From Kitasatospora sp. NBC_00458 (GTDB lineage: Bacteria; Actinomycetota; Actinomycetes; Streptomycetales; Streptomycetaceae): a DNA stretch of 64,000 nt. The position numbers and the translations under genes are program-made. The stretch is from NCBI RefSeq assembly GCF_036013975.1, contig NZ_CP107904.1, positions 7,163,001 through 7,227,000 on the forward strand, given 5' to 3'. Shown piece after piece: positions 52,429 to 62,200 of this stretch (its first letter is position 1; every line of letters starts with the position of its first letter). A model generated the notes under the pieces. The model did no database searches. It was given only the letters and a program-made list of their open reading frames with translations, and was not told the origin of the DNA.

Positions 52429-52920
52429 GACTCCTAACAGTTCGTCAGCAGACGATGTACGCCGACCTCGTGGCCCTTCCGTGGACGACGGTTCCGCTTC
52501 CGGCCGGGCGTGGGGAGGCGGCCGGTCGGCGGCCGGTCGGCGAGTCGGCCGACGCCTCGCCGGGGGCCCGTCGGCCTCCACCGGTGTGGTCACGGTGGCG
52601 GCTGTGGTGCGAGGGGTGCCGGCGCTGCGGTGCGGACGCGACCCGGGGCCCGCCTGCGGCCGGGCGCGCGGCTGCGGCCGGGCATGCGGCTGCGCCGGAG
52701 CGCGCGGCTGTACCCGCGCCTGCGCCGGCGTCTGTGACCGCGGTCGCGGGCCGTGGTTCCGGGGCGCCGTCCGCGTCCGGCCGCTGCGGCGCGGCTGCCG
52801 GGGCGGGCGGTGCCGCGGGCACGGCCGCATGGGTGCCGTGGCCGCGCGCCGGTCGTCGCGCGCGGCCACGGCGGCCCGGAGCTCAGGACACCGGGCCGTC
52901 CGGGGATCCGCCGGACCGGC

Positions 52921-53580
52921 TCAGGCCGGAGGGCAGAGAGTGGAGCGCAGTGCGTCGAGGATCTTCTCCGCCTTCTCGGCCCCGAAACCCTGCGGATGGT
53001 CGGGTGTGGTGAAACGTTGGTCGGCCAGCTCGACCAGCTTGGCCGTGTCCTTGGGGAACTGGTACATCGACTGGCACTGGCTGCGGGCCCGCTCGACGGC
53101 CAGCTCCGGCTTCCCGCCGACGATCGCCGGGTCGATCGCGTCCAGCGCGGCGACCAGTCGGGCGGAGAGGTCGGCGGCCGGCTTGGTCGGGAGCCCCGCG
53201 TCGGTGGGCGGCGCCGGCTTGGGTGCGTCGGGGGCCGGCGCGCCCGGGGAGTCGGCGGCACCGGGGGTGCTCGGGGCGGGTGCGGCGGTCGAGCCGGGTG
53301 TGGCGGCCCCCGGGGTGGCCGGGGTGCCGGGGGTGGCCGCCGGGGACGGCGGGGCCCCCGTGGCGGCCCCGGACGCCGTCCCCGCGGTGGCCGCGTCGGT
53401 GGCGGCGGGCGCGGGGGAGGACGCGGGTGCCGTCGGCGTGGTCCCGGCGGACGTGGTGGGGGCGCCGGACGCGGAGGCGCCGGCCGCGGTGCCGCCGGAG
53501 TCCGAACCGGAGCTGGAACACGCGGCGAGGCTCACCGCGGCGAAAGCCGTGAGGGTGGCGGCGAGGAGACGAGTGCGCAT
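52921..53580 (-). CDS. Lipoprotein of unknown function with DUF732-like C-terminus
   Basis: A 219-residue lipoprotein: signal peptide and lipobox LAAC at residue 21, then a long Ser/Ala/Pro/Gly/Thr linker to about 125. The small C-terminal helical domain contains two cysteines (SQCQSMYQFP and STLCPPA) and KAEKILDALRS. The C-terminal domain looks like the DUF732/secreted mycobacterial-type fold. Linker length suggests the domain must reach through the wall. Function unknown. Confidence 0.8.
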   Translation of the reverse strand: MRTRLLAATLTAFAAVSLAACSSSGSDSGGTAAGASASGAPTTSAGTTPTAPASSPAPAATDAATAGTASGAATGAPPSPAATPGTPATPGAATPGSTAAPAPSTPGAADSPGAPAPDAPKPAPPTDAGLPTKPAADLSARLVAALDAIDPAIVGGKPELAVERARSQCQSMYQFPKDTAKLVELADQRFTTPDHPQGFGAEKAEKILDALRSTLCPPA

Positions 53581-53764
53581 GCGGTCACACTGTCATGTCC
53601 GCGCCGTTCAGGGGAAGATCTGCCGAGCCGGAGATCACGGCCGGCGGCGTGACGGCGTGACGGAATAACGGCGTGACGGTGCGGCCGACGGTCGCCGTAC
53701 GCGCGCGGAGCCGGGTCGCCCGCGCGCGGGGCCGCCCTCGCGACCGGCCCCGCGCGGCGCGGCG

Positions 53765-54718
53765 TCAGCCCAGCCCGTTGCTCTTCAGCCAGTCCTTGGC
53801 CACCGCCGACGGGTCCTCCTTGTCGATCGCGACCTTCTTCATCAGCGCCAGCAGCCCCGCCGTGTCCAGCTTGGCCGACACCGCGTTGAGCGCGGACGCC
53901 GACGTCGCGTCCACCTTCGCCTTGTTGACCAGCGGCGTGACGTTCTGCGCGCCGAACAGGTTCTTCGGGTCGGTGAGCGGGACGAGCTTCAGCTGGGCGA
54001 TCTTCGGGTCGGTGGAGAAGACGTTGCCGACCTGCACCGAGCCGTCCTTGACGGCGTTGGCGGTGGTCTCGCCGGTCGGCTTCCACTCCTTGAAGGTCAG
54101 CCCGTAGACGTCCTTGAGCGGCTGCTCCTGGCGGGACTTGAACTCCGGCGGACCGCCGATGGTGAGCTCGCCCGCCTTCGCCGCCAGGTCGGCGATGCTC
54201 TTCAGGCCGTACTTGTCGGCGGTCTCCTGGCTGACGCTCAGGGTGTCCTTGTCCTCGGCGGGGGAGGAGTCGAGGATCGCCAGCGAGGCCGGCAGCGTCT
54301 TCGCCAGTTCGGCGTTGACCGCCTCCTTGGTGGGTTCGGCCGTCTTGCCGCCGAGGTAGGCGAGCAGGGCGCCGTTGTACTCGGGCAGGAGGGTCAGGCT
54401 GCCGCTCTGCAGCTGCCCGTAGAGCACCTCGCGGCTGCCGATGTTGAACTTCTCCTCGACCTTGACCCCCTTGGCCTTGAGCGCCTGCGAGTAGATCGAG
54501 CCGAGCAGCACGTTCTCCGGGAAGTTGGCCGAGCCGATCACCACGGTGCCGCCGGACGCGGCGGCGGTCCCGGCGGAGCCGCCGGCCGTCGACGGCGCGG
54601 CGGCCAGCGGGTCGCCGCCGGACGAGCCGCAGGCGGTGGCGGTGAGGGCGAGCACGGAGAGGGCGGCGAGGGCGGCGGCCCGGTGGCCGGTTGCTCTGCG
54701 CGACACGGGTGTCGACAT
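53765..54718 (-). CDS. Osmoprotectant ABC transporter substrate-binding lipoprotein
   Basis: A 317-residue lipoprotein (lipobox LTATAC at about 31) of the glycine betaine/choline/carnitine (QAT, OpuCC/OsmF) type: VVIGSANFPENVLLGSIYSQALKAKGV, LLPEYNGALLAYLGG, NAVKDGSVQVGNVFSTDP. It is the last gene of the ATPase-permease-permease-binding protein set running from 57471 to here. A gap of 188 bases separates it from the permease gene, so it may also be expressed separately. Confidence 0.9.
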   Translation of the reverse strand: MSTPVSRRATGHRAAALAALSVLALTATACGSSGGDPLAAAPSTAGGSAGTAAASGGTVVIGSANFPENVLLGSIYSQALKAKGVKVEEKFNIGSREVLYGQLQSGSLTLLPEYNGALLAYLGGKTAEPTKEAVNAELAKTLPASLAILDSSPAEDKDTLSVSQETADKYGLKSIADLAAKAGELTIGGPPEFKSRQEQPLKDVYGLTFKEWKPTGETTANAVKDGSVQVGNVFSTDPKIAQLKLVPLTDPKNLFGAQNVTPLVNKAKVDATSASALNAVSAKLDTAGLLALMKKVAIDKEDPSAVAKDWLKSNGLG

Positions 54719-54906
54719 GGTGATACGGGTCCTTTCGGGATGTGCGTGTCGGGTGTCAGGTGCGACGGGGCTCCGGTCGGTCCGGGAGGCCCGGGTGATT
54801 CGGGTGATTCGGGGTGGCCGGGGCCCTGAGGGCGCCCGACCGGTGGCGGTGGTGGCGGCGGTGGCGGTGGTCGTGGCGGCCCTCGCGGCCGGGGCGGCCG
54901 GGGCGG

Positions 54907-55599
54907 TCACGACGGCTGCCGGGAGGAGGCCCGCTGCTGCGCGCGCAGGCCGGGCGGCAGTGCGTACCGGGCCAGCAGGGCGAAGAACAGCTGGGCGCCG
55001 ACGGCGAGCAGCACGACCAGCAGGGCGCCGCCCACCGTCACCGCGAAGTCCCGGGTGGCCAGGCCGTCGATGACGTACCGGCCGAGCCCGCCGAGCCCGA
55101 CGTACGCGGCCACCGTCGCGGTCGCGATGACCTGCACGGTGGCGGTCCGGAAGCCGGCCAGCAGGGCCGGGAGCGCGGACGGCAGGCAGACCTGCCAGAG
55201 GACCTGCGGGTGCGTCAGCCCGACGCCCCGCGCCGCGTCCCGGACGTCCGGGTCGGTGCCGCGCACCCCCTCGACCGCCGCGACCAGCAGCGGCGGGGCG
55301 GCCAGTGCGACCAGCGGGAACAGCACGGCGGTGTCGCCGACCCCGGCCAGCAGCACCGCCAGGGTCACCAGCCCGAGCGTGGGCAGCGCGCGGGCGGCGC
55401 CCGCCATCGCCGTGACCACGGTGACGCCCCGTCCGGTGTAGCCGATCAGCAGCCCGAGCGGGACGGCCAGCAGCGCGGCGTACAGCAGGGCCTCGCCGGA
55501 CAGCAGCAGGTGTTCGGCGATCCGGTGCGCGATCGAGTTCGGACCGGCGTGGCGGTCCGGTGCGGAGAAGAAGTCCCCCAGCCAGCTGAGCCAGTTCAC
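54907..55599 (-). CDS. Osmoprotectant ABC transporter permease
   Basis: A 230-residue inner-membrane permease with about five to six helices and the BPD_transp_1 EAA-like loop DVRDAARGVGLTHPQVLWQVCLPSALPALLAGFR. The GTG at 55599 overlaps the preceding permease's stop (GTGA), indicating coupled translation. Pairs with the other permease to form the channel of the QAT-type importer. Confidence 0.9.
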   Translation of the reverse strand: MNWLSWLGDFFSAPDRHAGPNSIAHRIAEHLLLSGEALLYAALLAVPLGLLIGYTGRGVTVVTAMAGAARALPTLGLVTLAVLLAGVGDTAVLFPLVALAAPPLLVAAVEGVRGTDPDVRDAARGVGLTHPQVLWQVCLPSALPALLAGFRTATVQVIATATVAAYVGLGGLGRYVIDGLATRDFAVTVGGALLVVLLAVGAQLFFALLARYALPPGLRAQQRASSRQPS

Positions 55600-56264
55600 C
55601 GGCCCGCTCCCTTCTCCCGGACGGCCCAGGGCGCGAGGAGGTGACGGGCGCCGACCAGCACCAGGTCCACGGCCAGCGCGAGCGCGGCGATCAGCACGAT
55701 GCCCGCCACGATCGGGGTCGGGAAGGTGCGCTGGAACCCGTCGATGAAGAGGTAGCCGAGGCCGCCGCGACCGATCAGGGCGCCGACCGAGGCGAGCGAG
55801 ATGCTGGAGACCGCCGCGACCCGCAGTCCGGCCACCAGGTACGGCACGGCGGCGGGCAGCTCGACGGCGGCCAGCCGGTGCCACGGCCCGTAGCCCATGG
55901 CGGTCGCGGCCTGCCGGACCGGGTCCGGGACGGCGCGCAGTCCGTCCACGGTGGTCGGCAGCAGCACGGCGACCGCGTAGAAGGTGAGCGGGATCATCAC
56001 GGTGGCCTGGGTGGCCAGGCCCGTGTAGGGGATGAGCACCACGAAGACGGCCAGCGAGGGCAGGGCGTAGACGATGTTGAAGACGGCGGCGAGCGGCTGG
56101 TAGAGGCGGGGGAAGCGGGTGCAGGCGAGCCCGAGCGGGACCGCCAGCAGCAGGCCGATCAGCACCGGGACCAGCGCGATGACGGCGTGGTCGGCCAGCA
56201 GGCCGCCGAGGTAGCCGAGATGGTCGCCGATCCAGTACCAGCGGACGATCGGTTCATCGTCCAC
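55596..56264 (-). CDS. Osmoprotectant ABC transporter permease
   Basis: A 222-residue permease with YALPSLAVFVVLIPYTGLATQATVMIPLTFYAV and the EAA-like loop PVRQAATAMGYGPWHRLAAVELPAAVPYLVAGLR. GTG 56264 lies 11 bases inside the ATPase gene with GGAG 8 bases upstream. Second permease of the importer. Confidence 0.9.
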   Translation of the reverse strand: MDDEPIVRWYWIGDHLGYLGGLLADHAVIALVPVLIGLLLAVPLGLACTRFPRLYQPLAAVFNIVYALPSLAVFVVLIPYTGLATQATVMIPLTFYAVAVLLPTTVDGLRAVPDPVRQAATAMGYGPWHRLAAVELPAAVPYLVAGLRVAAVSSISLASVGALIGRGGLGYLFIDGFQRTFPTPIVAGIVLIAALALAVDLVLVGARHLLAPWAVREKGAGR

Positions 56265-57471
56265 CGCCGGCTCCGTCCGACTCGGAGGCGGCCACCGGGG
56301 TGGCTTCGGAGACGGTTTCGGAGACGGTTTCGGGGGCGGTTTCGCGGGCGGCGTCCGGTGCGGCTCCGGGGTGGGCTCCCGGGGCGGCCCCCGGCACCGG
56401 GCCGTCGGCCCGCCCGGAGCGGACGGCCGCCACCTCCGGGGCCGTGGCGAGCGCGGCCAGGACGGCCTCGCGGTTCGCCGTGCCCGTGACCCGGCCCTCG
56501 GCGTCGAGGGCGACCGCGACCGCGGCGGGGGAGAGCACCGCGGCGTCCAGCGCGCCGCGCAGGGTGTCCGTCCCGGGGCGGAACCCCGGCGCCGGGTGCA
56601 GGGCGGTGACCGCCGCGTCCCGGTCGATCCAGCCGATCGGCCGGCGCTCGTCGTCCAGCGCCAGCTCCCAGCCGCCGTACCGCAGCCCGTCCCCGACCGG
56701 GCGGACGGCCACGGCGCTCGCGGGGCGCAGACCGAGCCCGCGCAGGCCCCGGTCGCGGCCGAGGAAGGCGGCGACCTCCTCGTCCGCCGGTGCGGTGAGC
56801 AGCGTGTGCGGGTCCGCGAGCTGGGCGATCCGGCCCCGCTCGCGCAGCACCACGACCTGGTCGCCGAGCCGGACGGCCTCCTCGATGTCGTGGGTCACGA
56901 ACAGGACGGTCTTGTGCAGCTCGGACTGGAGCCGCAGCAGCTCCTCCTGGAGCCCGGCCCGCACGACCGGGTCGACGGCGCTGAACGGTTCGTCCATCAG
57001 CAGCACCGGCGGGTCGGCCGCCAGCGCCCGGGCGACCCCGACCCGCTGCTGCTGGCCGCCGGAGAGCTGGAACGGGTACCGCTTGGCGGTCTCCGGAGCG
57101 AGCCCGACGAGGTCGAGCAGCTCGGCCGCCCGGGCCCGGGCCTTCTTCCGGTCCCAGCCGAGCAGGTAGGGCACGGTCGCGATGTTGTCGATCACCCGGC
57201 GGTGCGGGAAGAGCCCGGCCTGCTGGATCACGTACCCGATGCCGCGCCGCAGCTTGGCGGGGTCGAGCCCGGCGACGTCGGCACCGTCCAGGAGGACCCG
57301 CCCCGAGGTCGGCTCGACCATGCGGTTGACCATGCGCAGCAGGGTCGTCTTCCCGCAGCCGGACGGGCCGACCAGGACGGTCGTCCGGCCGGTGGGGACG
57401 TCGAGGTCGAGGCCCTCGACGGCGATGGTGCCGTCGGGGTGGCGCTTGCCCGCGCCGTCGAATCTGATCAC
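56254..57471 (-). CDS. Osmoprotectant ABC transporter ATPase with C-terminal CBS-like region
   Basis: A 405-residue ATPase: Walker A GPSGCGKTTLLRMVNRM, Q-loop YVIQQAGLFPHR, signature LSGGQQQRVGVARAL, Walker B VLLMDEPFSAVDP and switch THDIEEA. Residues about 270-375 resemble the CBS pair of OpuCA/ProV-type ATPases, used to sense ionic strength, followed by an Ala/Pro/Glu tail. GTG 57471 has GAGGAA upstream. First gene of the operon; a perfect palindrome lies about 100 bases upstream. Confidence 0.9.
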   Translation of the reverse strand: MIRFDGAGKRHPDGTIAVEGLDLDVPTGRTTVLVGPSGCGKTTLLRMVNRMVEPTSGRVLLDGADVAGLDPAKLRRGIGYVIQQAGLFPHRRVIDNIATVPYLLGWDRKKARARAAELLDLVGLAPETAKRYPFQLSGGQQQRVGVARALAADPPVLLMDEPFSAVDPVVRAGLQEELLRLQSELHKTVLFVTHDIEEAVRLGDQVVVLRERGRIAQLADPHTLLTAPADEEVAAFLGRDRGLRGLGLRPASAVAVRPVGDGLRYGGWELALDDERRPIGWIDRDAAVTALHPAPGFRPGTDTLRGALDAAVLSPAAVAVALDAEGRVTGTANREAVLAALATAPEVAAVRSGRADGPVPGAAPGAHPGAAPDAARETAPETVSETVSEATPVAASESDGAGGGR

Positions 57472-57569
57472 GGGGAAATTCCTCGTCTCGGCGGCCCTTG
57501 GCGGCGGCGCCGATGGTTTCGGTCGGTCGATAGGCGGTGGAGAGTGGCGGACGGTCGGGTCGGTGGCGT

Positions 57570-57581
57570 TTTGTCGACAAA
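57570..57581. promoter_or_regulatory. Palindrome TTTGTCGACAAA upstream of the osmoprotectant operon
   Basis: A perfect 12-base palindrome in an AT-richer patch about 100 bases before the ATPase start. It is a candidate operator. The rest of 57472-57820 holds no gene; near 57760-57785 there are short TCCGTGGTG repeats. Confidence 0.5.
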
Positions 57582-57820
57582 CTGCGGCGCGCAAGACGTC
57601 ATTGTCTGCCCGGGCGTTCCTCCGCCCGCGTGGCTGCCCAGCATCGAACCGGCGGAAACTCTGATCAGCCTATGACCTGTTCAACCTCCTGTCCCTGATT
57701 TCCCGGGCGGCGCCGGGCGACGGGCGACCCCTGGGGCGGCCGTGGCGCTCGTGCTGTCCGTGGTGTCCGTGGTCTCCGTGGTGCCTGCGACGCTCGCGGC
57801 CCGCGCCGCCGGACCGCGGA

Positions 57821-58207
57821 TCAACCGCCCTGACGCGTCGGCAGCCCCGCGGCCGCCCAGCCGACGAAGCCGCCGTCGAGGTCGGTCGCCCGGTGCAGGC
57901 CCAGTTCGCGCAGCGACGCGGCCGCCAGACTCGACGCGTACCCCTCCGAGCAGACCACGACCACCGGCACGTCGTACCCGGCCGCCTCCGGGATGCGGTG
58001 ACTGCCCGTCGGGTCGAGCCGCCACTCCAGCACGTTCCGCTCGATGATCAGCGAGCCCGGGATCTCCCCCTCCGCCGCCCGCTGCGCCGCCGGCCGGATG
58101 TCCACCAGCAGCGCGCCGTCCAGCTGCGCCCGGTAGGCCTCCTCGGCCCCGGGCCGGTGGACCCCCTCGCGGGATCGTGCCACCAGGTCGTCGATCGTGG
58201 TCACCAT
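57821..58207 (-). CDS. Rhodanese-domain protein
   Basis: A 128-residue single rhodanese domain: LLVDIRPAAQRAAEGEIPGSLII and the active-site loop VVVCSEGYASSLAA with catalytic Cys. ATG 58207 overlaps the cysteine dioxygenase gene by 7 bases, so the two are co-translated. It likely handles sulfane sulfur produced in cysteine catabolism. Confidence 0.9.
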   Translation of the reverse strand: MVTTIDDLVARSREGVHRPGAEEAYRAQLDGALLVDIRPAAQRAAEGEIPGSLIIERNVLEWRLDPTGSHRIPEAAGYDVPVVVVCSEGYASSLAAASLRELGLHRATDLDGGFVGWAAAGLPTRQGG

Positions 58208-58887
58208 TGATCCGGTCCTTCCTCGGAGGTGCGGACCAGGCCACCGGCCCGCAGTTCGTAGTGCGCCATGTAGCTGAGCGGCGGTGAGTACGCGTGCAGG
58301 GTGACGGCCGGTCCGGACGCGGTGTTGCGGACGTCGTGCACGTACTCGGGTCCGAACGCGCGGGCGGTGCCGGACTGGATCCGGCGGATCAGCAGCCCCT
58401 GCTCCGGCCCGCCCAGGGACAGTTCCTCCAGCTCGCCCAGCGCGACGGTGAACGCGCCGCGCGAGCCGCCGTGGTCGTGGAACCCGGTGGACTGGCCGGG
58501 CAGCCAGCTGATCAGCCAGACCTCGTGGTCGTCGTCGGAGGCCAGCCGCCGGTACCAGCGCTCCTCGGTGGAGAGCCGGACGTGGTGGATCCACTGGTCG
58601 GGCTGTTCGGCCAGCTCCCGGACGATCGCCCGCAGGGCGTTCGGGGTGAGCGGCGCGCGGCCCTCCTCGGTGACGGTCACCGCGGCCCCGTCGGCCACCG
58701 CCCCGGGCGAGGGCGTGGTGTCGGCCACCGTGTCGGCCGCCGCGCCGGATGCGCCGACGGCGGCGCCGTCGGTGGGAGGGGAGGCCGCGGCCGGGGCGGT
58801 GGTGGGTCCGGCGGTGGTGGGTCCGGCGGTGGCAGGCCGGTCGGACGAGGAGGGGGCGAGCGTGCCGGGGGCGAGGTCCAGGCTCAT
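58201..58887 (-). CDS. Cysteine dioxygenase (type I)
   Basis: A 228-residue cupin-fold iron enzyme oxidising cysteine to cysteine sulfinate. The core contains STGFHDHGGSRGAF (two His iron ligands), and FGPEYVHDVRNTA (third His). Residues 1-75 are a Thr/Ala/Pro-rich extension not needed for the fold. It overlaps the rhodanese gene and is preceded by a Cys-containing leader peptide, which together form a sulfur-metabolism unit. Confidence 0.88.
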   Translation of the reverse strand: MSLDLAPGTLAPSSSDRPATAGPTTAGPTTAPAAASPPTDGAAVGASGAAADTVADTTPSPGAVADGAAVTVTEEGRAPLTPNALRAIVRELAEQPDQWIHHVRLSTEERWYRRLASDDDHEVWLISWLPGQSTGFHDHGGSRGAFTVALGELEELSLGGPEQGLLIRRIQSGTARAFGPEYVHDVRNTASGPAVTLHAYSPPLSYMAHYELRAGGLVRTSEEGPDQW

Positions 58888-59081
58888 GTGGGTGTCCTCG
58901 GGGAAGGCGGGGCGCTGAGGGATGCCGTGCGGCGGCGGGTACGGCCGGCCCGGGTGCCGTGTGCCGGCCGCGGGGCGGCCGGGGGGCACGGTCACGCCGG
59001 GAGGAGGCGCGTCAGGGGTGCGGGTGCGCGGCGCGGGTCCTGGGGGATGTCACAGGGCGGGGCCGGCGGGGAGGGACAGCG

Positions 59082-59159
59082 TCAACAGGCACAGATGGAA
59101 CTCGCCTGGCGTCGGAGATCGACGTGCAGGCGGCAGACCAGAGTGGTGCCGGAGTCCAT
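59082..59159 (-). CDS. Actinobacterial Cys-containing leader peptide
   Basis: A 25-codon gene: it starts MDSGTTLVCRLHVDLRRQ and ends SSICAC. The T-LV-R-HVDL-R core is the hallmark of the small leader peptides found before sulfur and cysteine genes in streptomycetes. GGAAGGA lies 8 bases before ATG 59159. It precedes the cysteine dioxygenase gene by about 190 bases and probably couples its expression to cysteine-tRNA supply or ribosome stalling at the terminal Cys codons. Confidence 0.8.
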   Translation of the reverse strand: MDSGTTLVCRLHVDLRRQASSICAC

Positions 59160-59206
59160 GCGCCGGATCCTTCCCGACGGAACGGGCACGAGTCAAGCGA
59201 GCGCAC

Positions 59207-62200
59207 TCACGGTCGCGCGCCGCGCCCCTGCTCGGGCGGGGCGGGGGAGGCGGTCGGCGCACCGTCCGCCACCTCGGCCTCCGGCACGGGGGCCGGCCCG
59301 GGCACGGGGGCCGACGGGGGCGCGGGCCGGGGCTCCGGTCCGCGCCCGCCGCCGGTTCCGCCGCCCGCCCCGGTGCCGTCCCCGGCCCCGTCCGGCGGTG
59401 TGGTCGAGGTCCTGTCCGGTCCGGCGCCGGACCTGCTTCCCGGCGGGGTCCGGGTGCCGAGCACGGCCGCCTTCACCGCCGGTCCGGCCTGCTCGCCCAG
59501 GTACCGGCCGAGGGTCTGGTAGGCGTCGAACTGCCGGTGGTCGAACCACTGGTCGCTGGTGCTGTCGTTCGGGAAGGCCGCGTCGGCGACCGCGTAGGCG
59601 TGCAGTTCGTACGGCATGTCCGGGGTGAGGACGGCCTGGGCGACGATCAGCGTGCCGCGCCGGGCGGCCACCGCGCGGTCGTCACCCCCGGCGGCCTCGG
59701 CGCCCCCGTCCTCCAGGTCGTCCAGGTCGAGCGGCCACGGGTACTCGATGTCGCCGACCACCACGGCCCGCGCGGAGAGCCGGTCGGCCAGCCGCGCCGC
59801 CAGCCCCCGCAGGGGCGGCTGTCCGCCGCCCTCCGGGGACGGTCCGCCGCGGGCGCCGCCCCCGCCGCCGGCACTGCCCGGAATCAGCAGGTCGGGCTCG
59901 CGGAGCGTGATGGCGATGCCCAGCTCCTCACGGGCCAGGGTGATCGCCGCCGCCAGCGTGGCCGCGAAGGCCGAGTCGCCGCTGGCGTCGATGCAGACCG
60001 CCGTCCGCACGCCGTGCCGCAGCAGTTCGACGAGCCCGAGGTTCTCGTAGTGGCCGCCGTCGGTGGTGAGCAGGAACCGCGCGTCCATCGGGTACCGGCC
60101 GCACGCCTCGCGCAGCTGGTAGGGGAGCCGGCGGACGGCCGGCTGCGGCGCGTACCGCCAGTCCCGGTCGGCCGCCCAGAGCGGGGCGAGCGCCGCCGGA
60201 TTGGGCAGCCACGTCCCCAGGCGCGCGTTGGTGATCGCGAACAGGCCCTGGTAGCCGCGTGCCTGGCGTCCCATCGCGGACGAGAACGCGGCACCCGAGA
60301 CGGCCATCGCGGACTGCACGGTGAGGTCCCGGGCGATGTGCCGCCGGGTGCGCCGCTCCAGCAGGTCGGTGCGGGCGTACCCGACGTCCGGTCCGCCCAC
60401 GTAGTCGGACGAGAAGGTGAACGACACCGCCCGGCGGCCGGGCGGCGTCCGTGCGTTGCCGGAGAGGTTGGCCGCCGCCGCGAAGATCACCTGGGGGAAG
60501 CCGGGGTGCCGGGCGCCGTAGTGGCTGAGGCGGGTCTGTTCGCCGAAGAAGTGGTACGGCCGGGCGAGCACCTCGCCGCCGTCACCGGTGGCACCGCCAC
60601 TGGCATCGGTGGCGGTGCCGGGGTGGGCGCCGGGCCCTGCCGCGTCCGTCGCCGCGCCGTCGCGCTCGACGGCGCGGCGGACGGCGAAGGCCGAGGCGAG
60701 GCGCCGGCGGTAGAACGGGTGCAGGCCCATCCACGTCTGGTCGAGGTTGAGCCCGACGGTGCCGAGGACCAGCGGCAGCAGCACCTGGGCGGCCGTCGGC
60801 CAGGCGTGCCCGGTGGCCACCGCCCAGCCCAGCGTGAGCAGGGCGCCCGCGGTGAGCGCGGCCAGCGCCGACCAGAGCACCAGGTACTCGGCGATCCGCC
60901 CGGTGAGGCCGCCGCCGAGCCGCCGGGTGCCGCGCACCAGGCCGCCGAGGACCGCCGCCCCCTGCTCGACGGCGTGCCGGCCGTGCCAGAGGATGCCGAG
61001 CAGCAGGGCCAGGTAGCTGAGCAGCACGGTGAGGCTTATGCCGGCCCCCGTCTGCCGCGCGCCGACCGCCAGCGCCTGCTGCAGCCGGACCGCGCCCCAG
61101 GCCAGGCCGGGAACGGCGAGGACGCCGAGCGCGAGGAGCGCGGCCAGGGCGAGCGCGGCCTGCGAGAAGCGGCGGAGGACGCGCGGCAGCAGGCTGTTCC
61201 AGCCGAGCCAGGAGAAGGTCAGCAGCCAGAGCAGCCAGCCCAGGGCGGCGGCCGTGAGCAGTCCGGCCAGGGCCAGCAGGGCGGGCGCGCGGACGGCCGG
61301 CGGGCCGAGCCCGGTTCCCGGACCGGCGGCGCCCGGCCCTGCGGTGCCCGTGACCTCGGCGCCGGTGCCCCCGGTGTGCAGGCCGACGGGGGCCAGGTGG
61401 CTCAGATCGGTGAGCGGGACGAGGTGGTAGAACCGGCTCAGCCCGAGGCCGAGCACCAGGACGGTGGCGCCCAGCAGCCCGAGCGCCGCGACGAGGCCGC
61501 GCAGCAGCGTGCCGAGCGCGACCAGCCACTCGCCCGCGCCGTCCGCCAGGTACTTGGCGTGCCGCCGGAGGTGGTCCTCCTCGGGGGAGCCGGGCTCCAG
61601 CACGGTGTCCGGGGTCAGGCCGGAGCGGGCCCTGACCGGGCAGCCGGGCGCGGAGTCGGTGAGCGCCAGCTGCATCGCGCCGACGGTGTAGCCGCCGCCG
61701 GAGACGGAGACCAGGTAGCGGGCCTGCTTCAGCCACGGACGCAGGGACTGGAGCGCCCCGAGGGTGACGCAGGCCGACCGGATGCCGCCGCCGGAGACGC
61801 AGAAGCCGAGCCGGGCGTGCTCGCGGCCGGGCGGCACCCGGGCGGCGTTGTGCCAGCGGGCCTGCCGGGTCGGCGGCCCCTGGCTCCGGGGGCCGGGCGG
61901 CCACCGCCCGCCCCGCGCCGTCGCCACCGGCCAGGGAGGGATCAGCTCCGGTCCGCCGTCCGGCGGCGCGTCGGGTCCGCCCCCGGGTGCGCCCTCCGGT
62001 CCGTCTGCCGGTCCGCCCCCCAGTTCGCCCTCTGGTCCGCCCTCCGGCGCGCCGTCGGTGGACGCCCGGGCCGTCTCCTCCGGCGGCCGCCGCAGCACTC
62101 CGCGCACGGCCCGGTGCACCGTGGCGGAGCAGACGACGGTGCCGACCGTGCCCGCGGGCAGGAGCAGCAGCCACTTCACTATGGCGAACGCGGCTGCCGC

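Noticed and set aside
52360..52869. A 169-codon minus-strand frame upstream of the chitinase
   Set aside because: It overlaps the promoter and dre-like site, is Arg/Pro/Ala low complexity and has no ribosome site.
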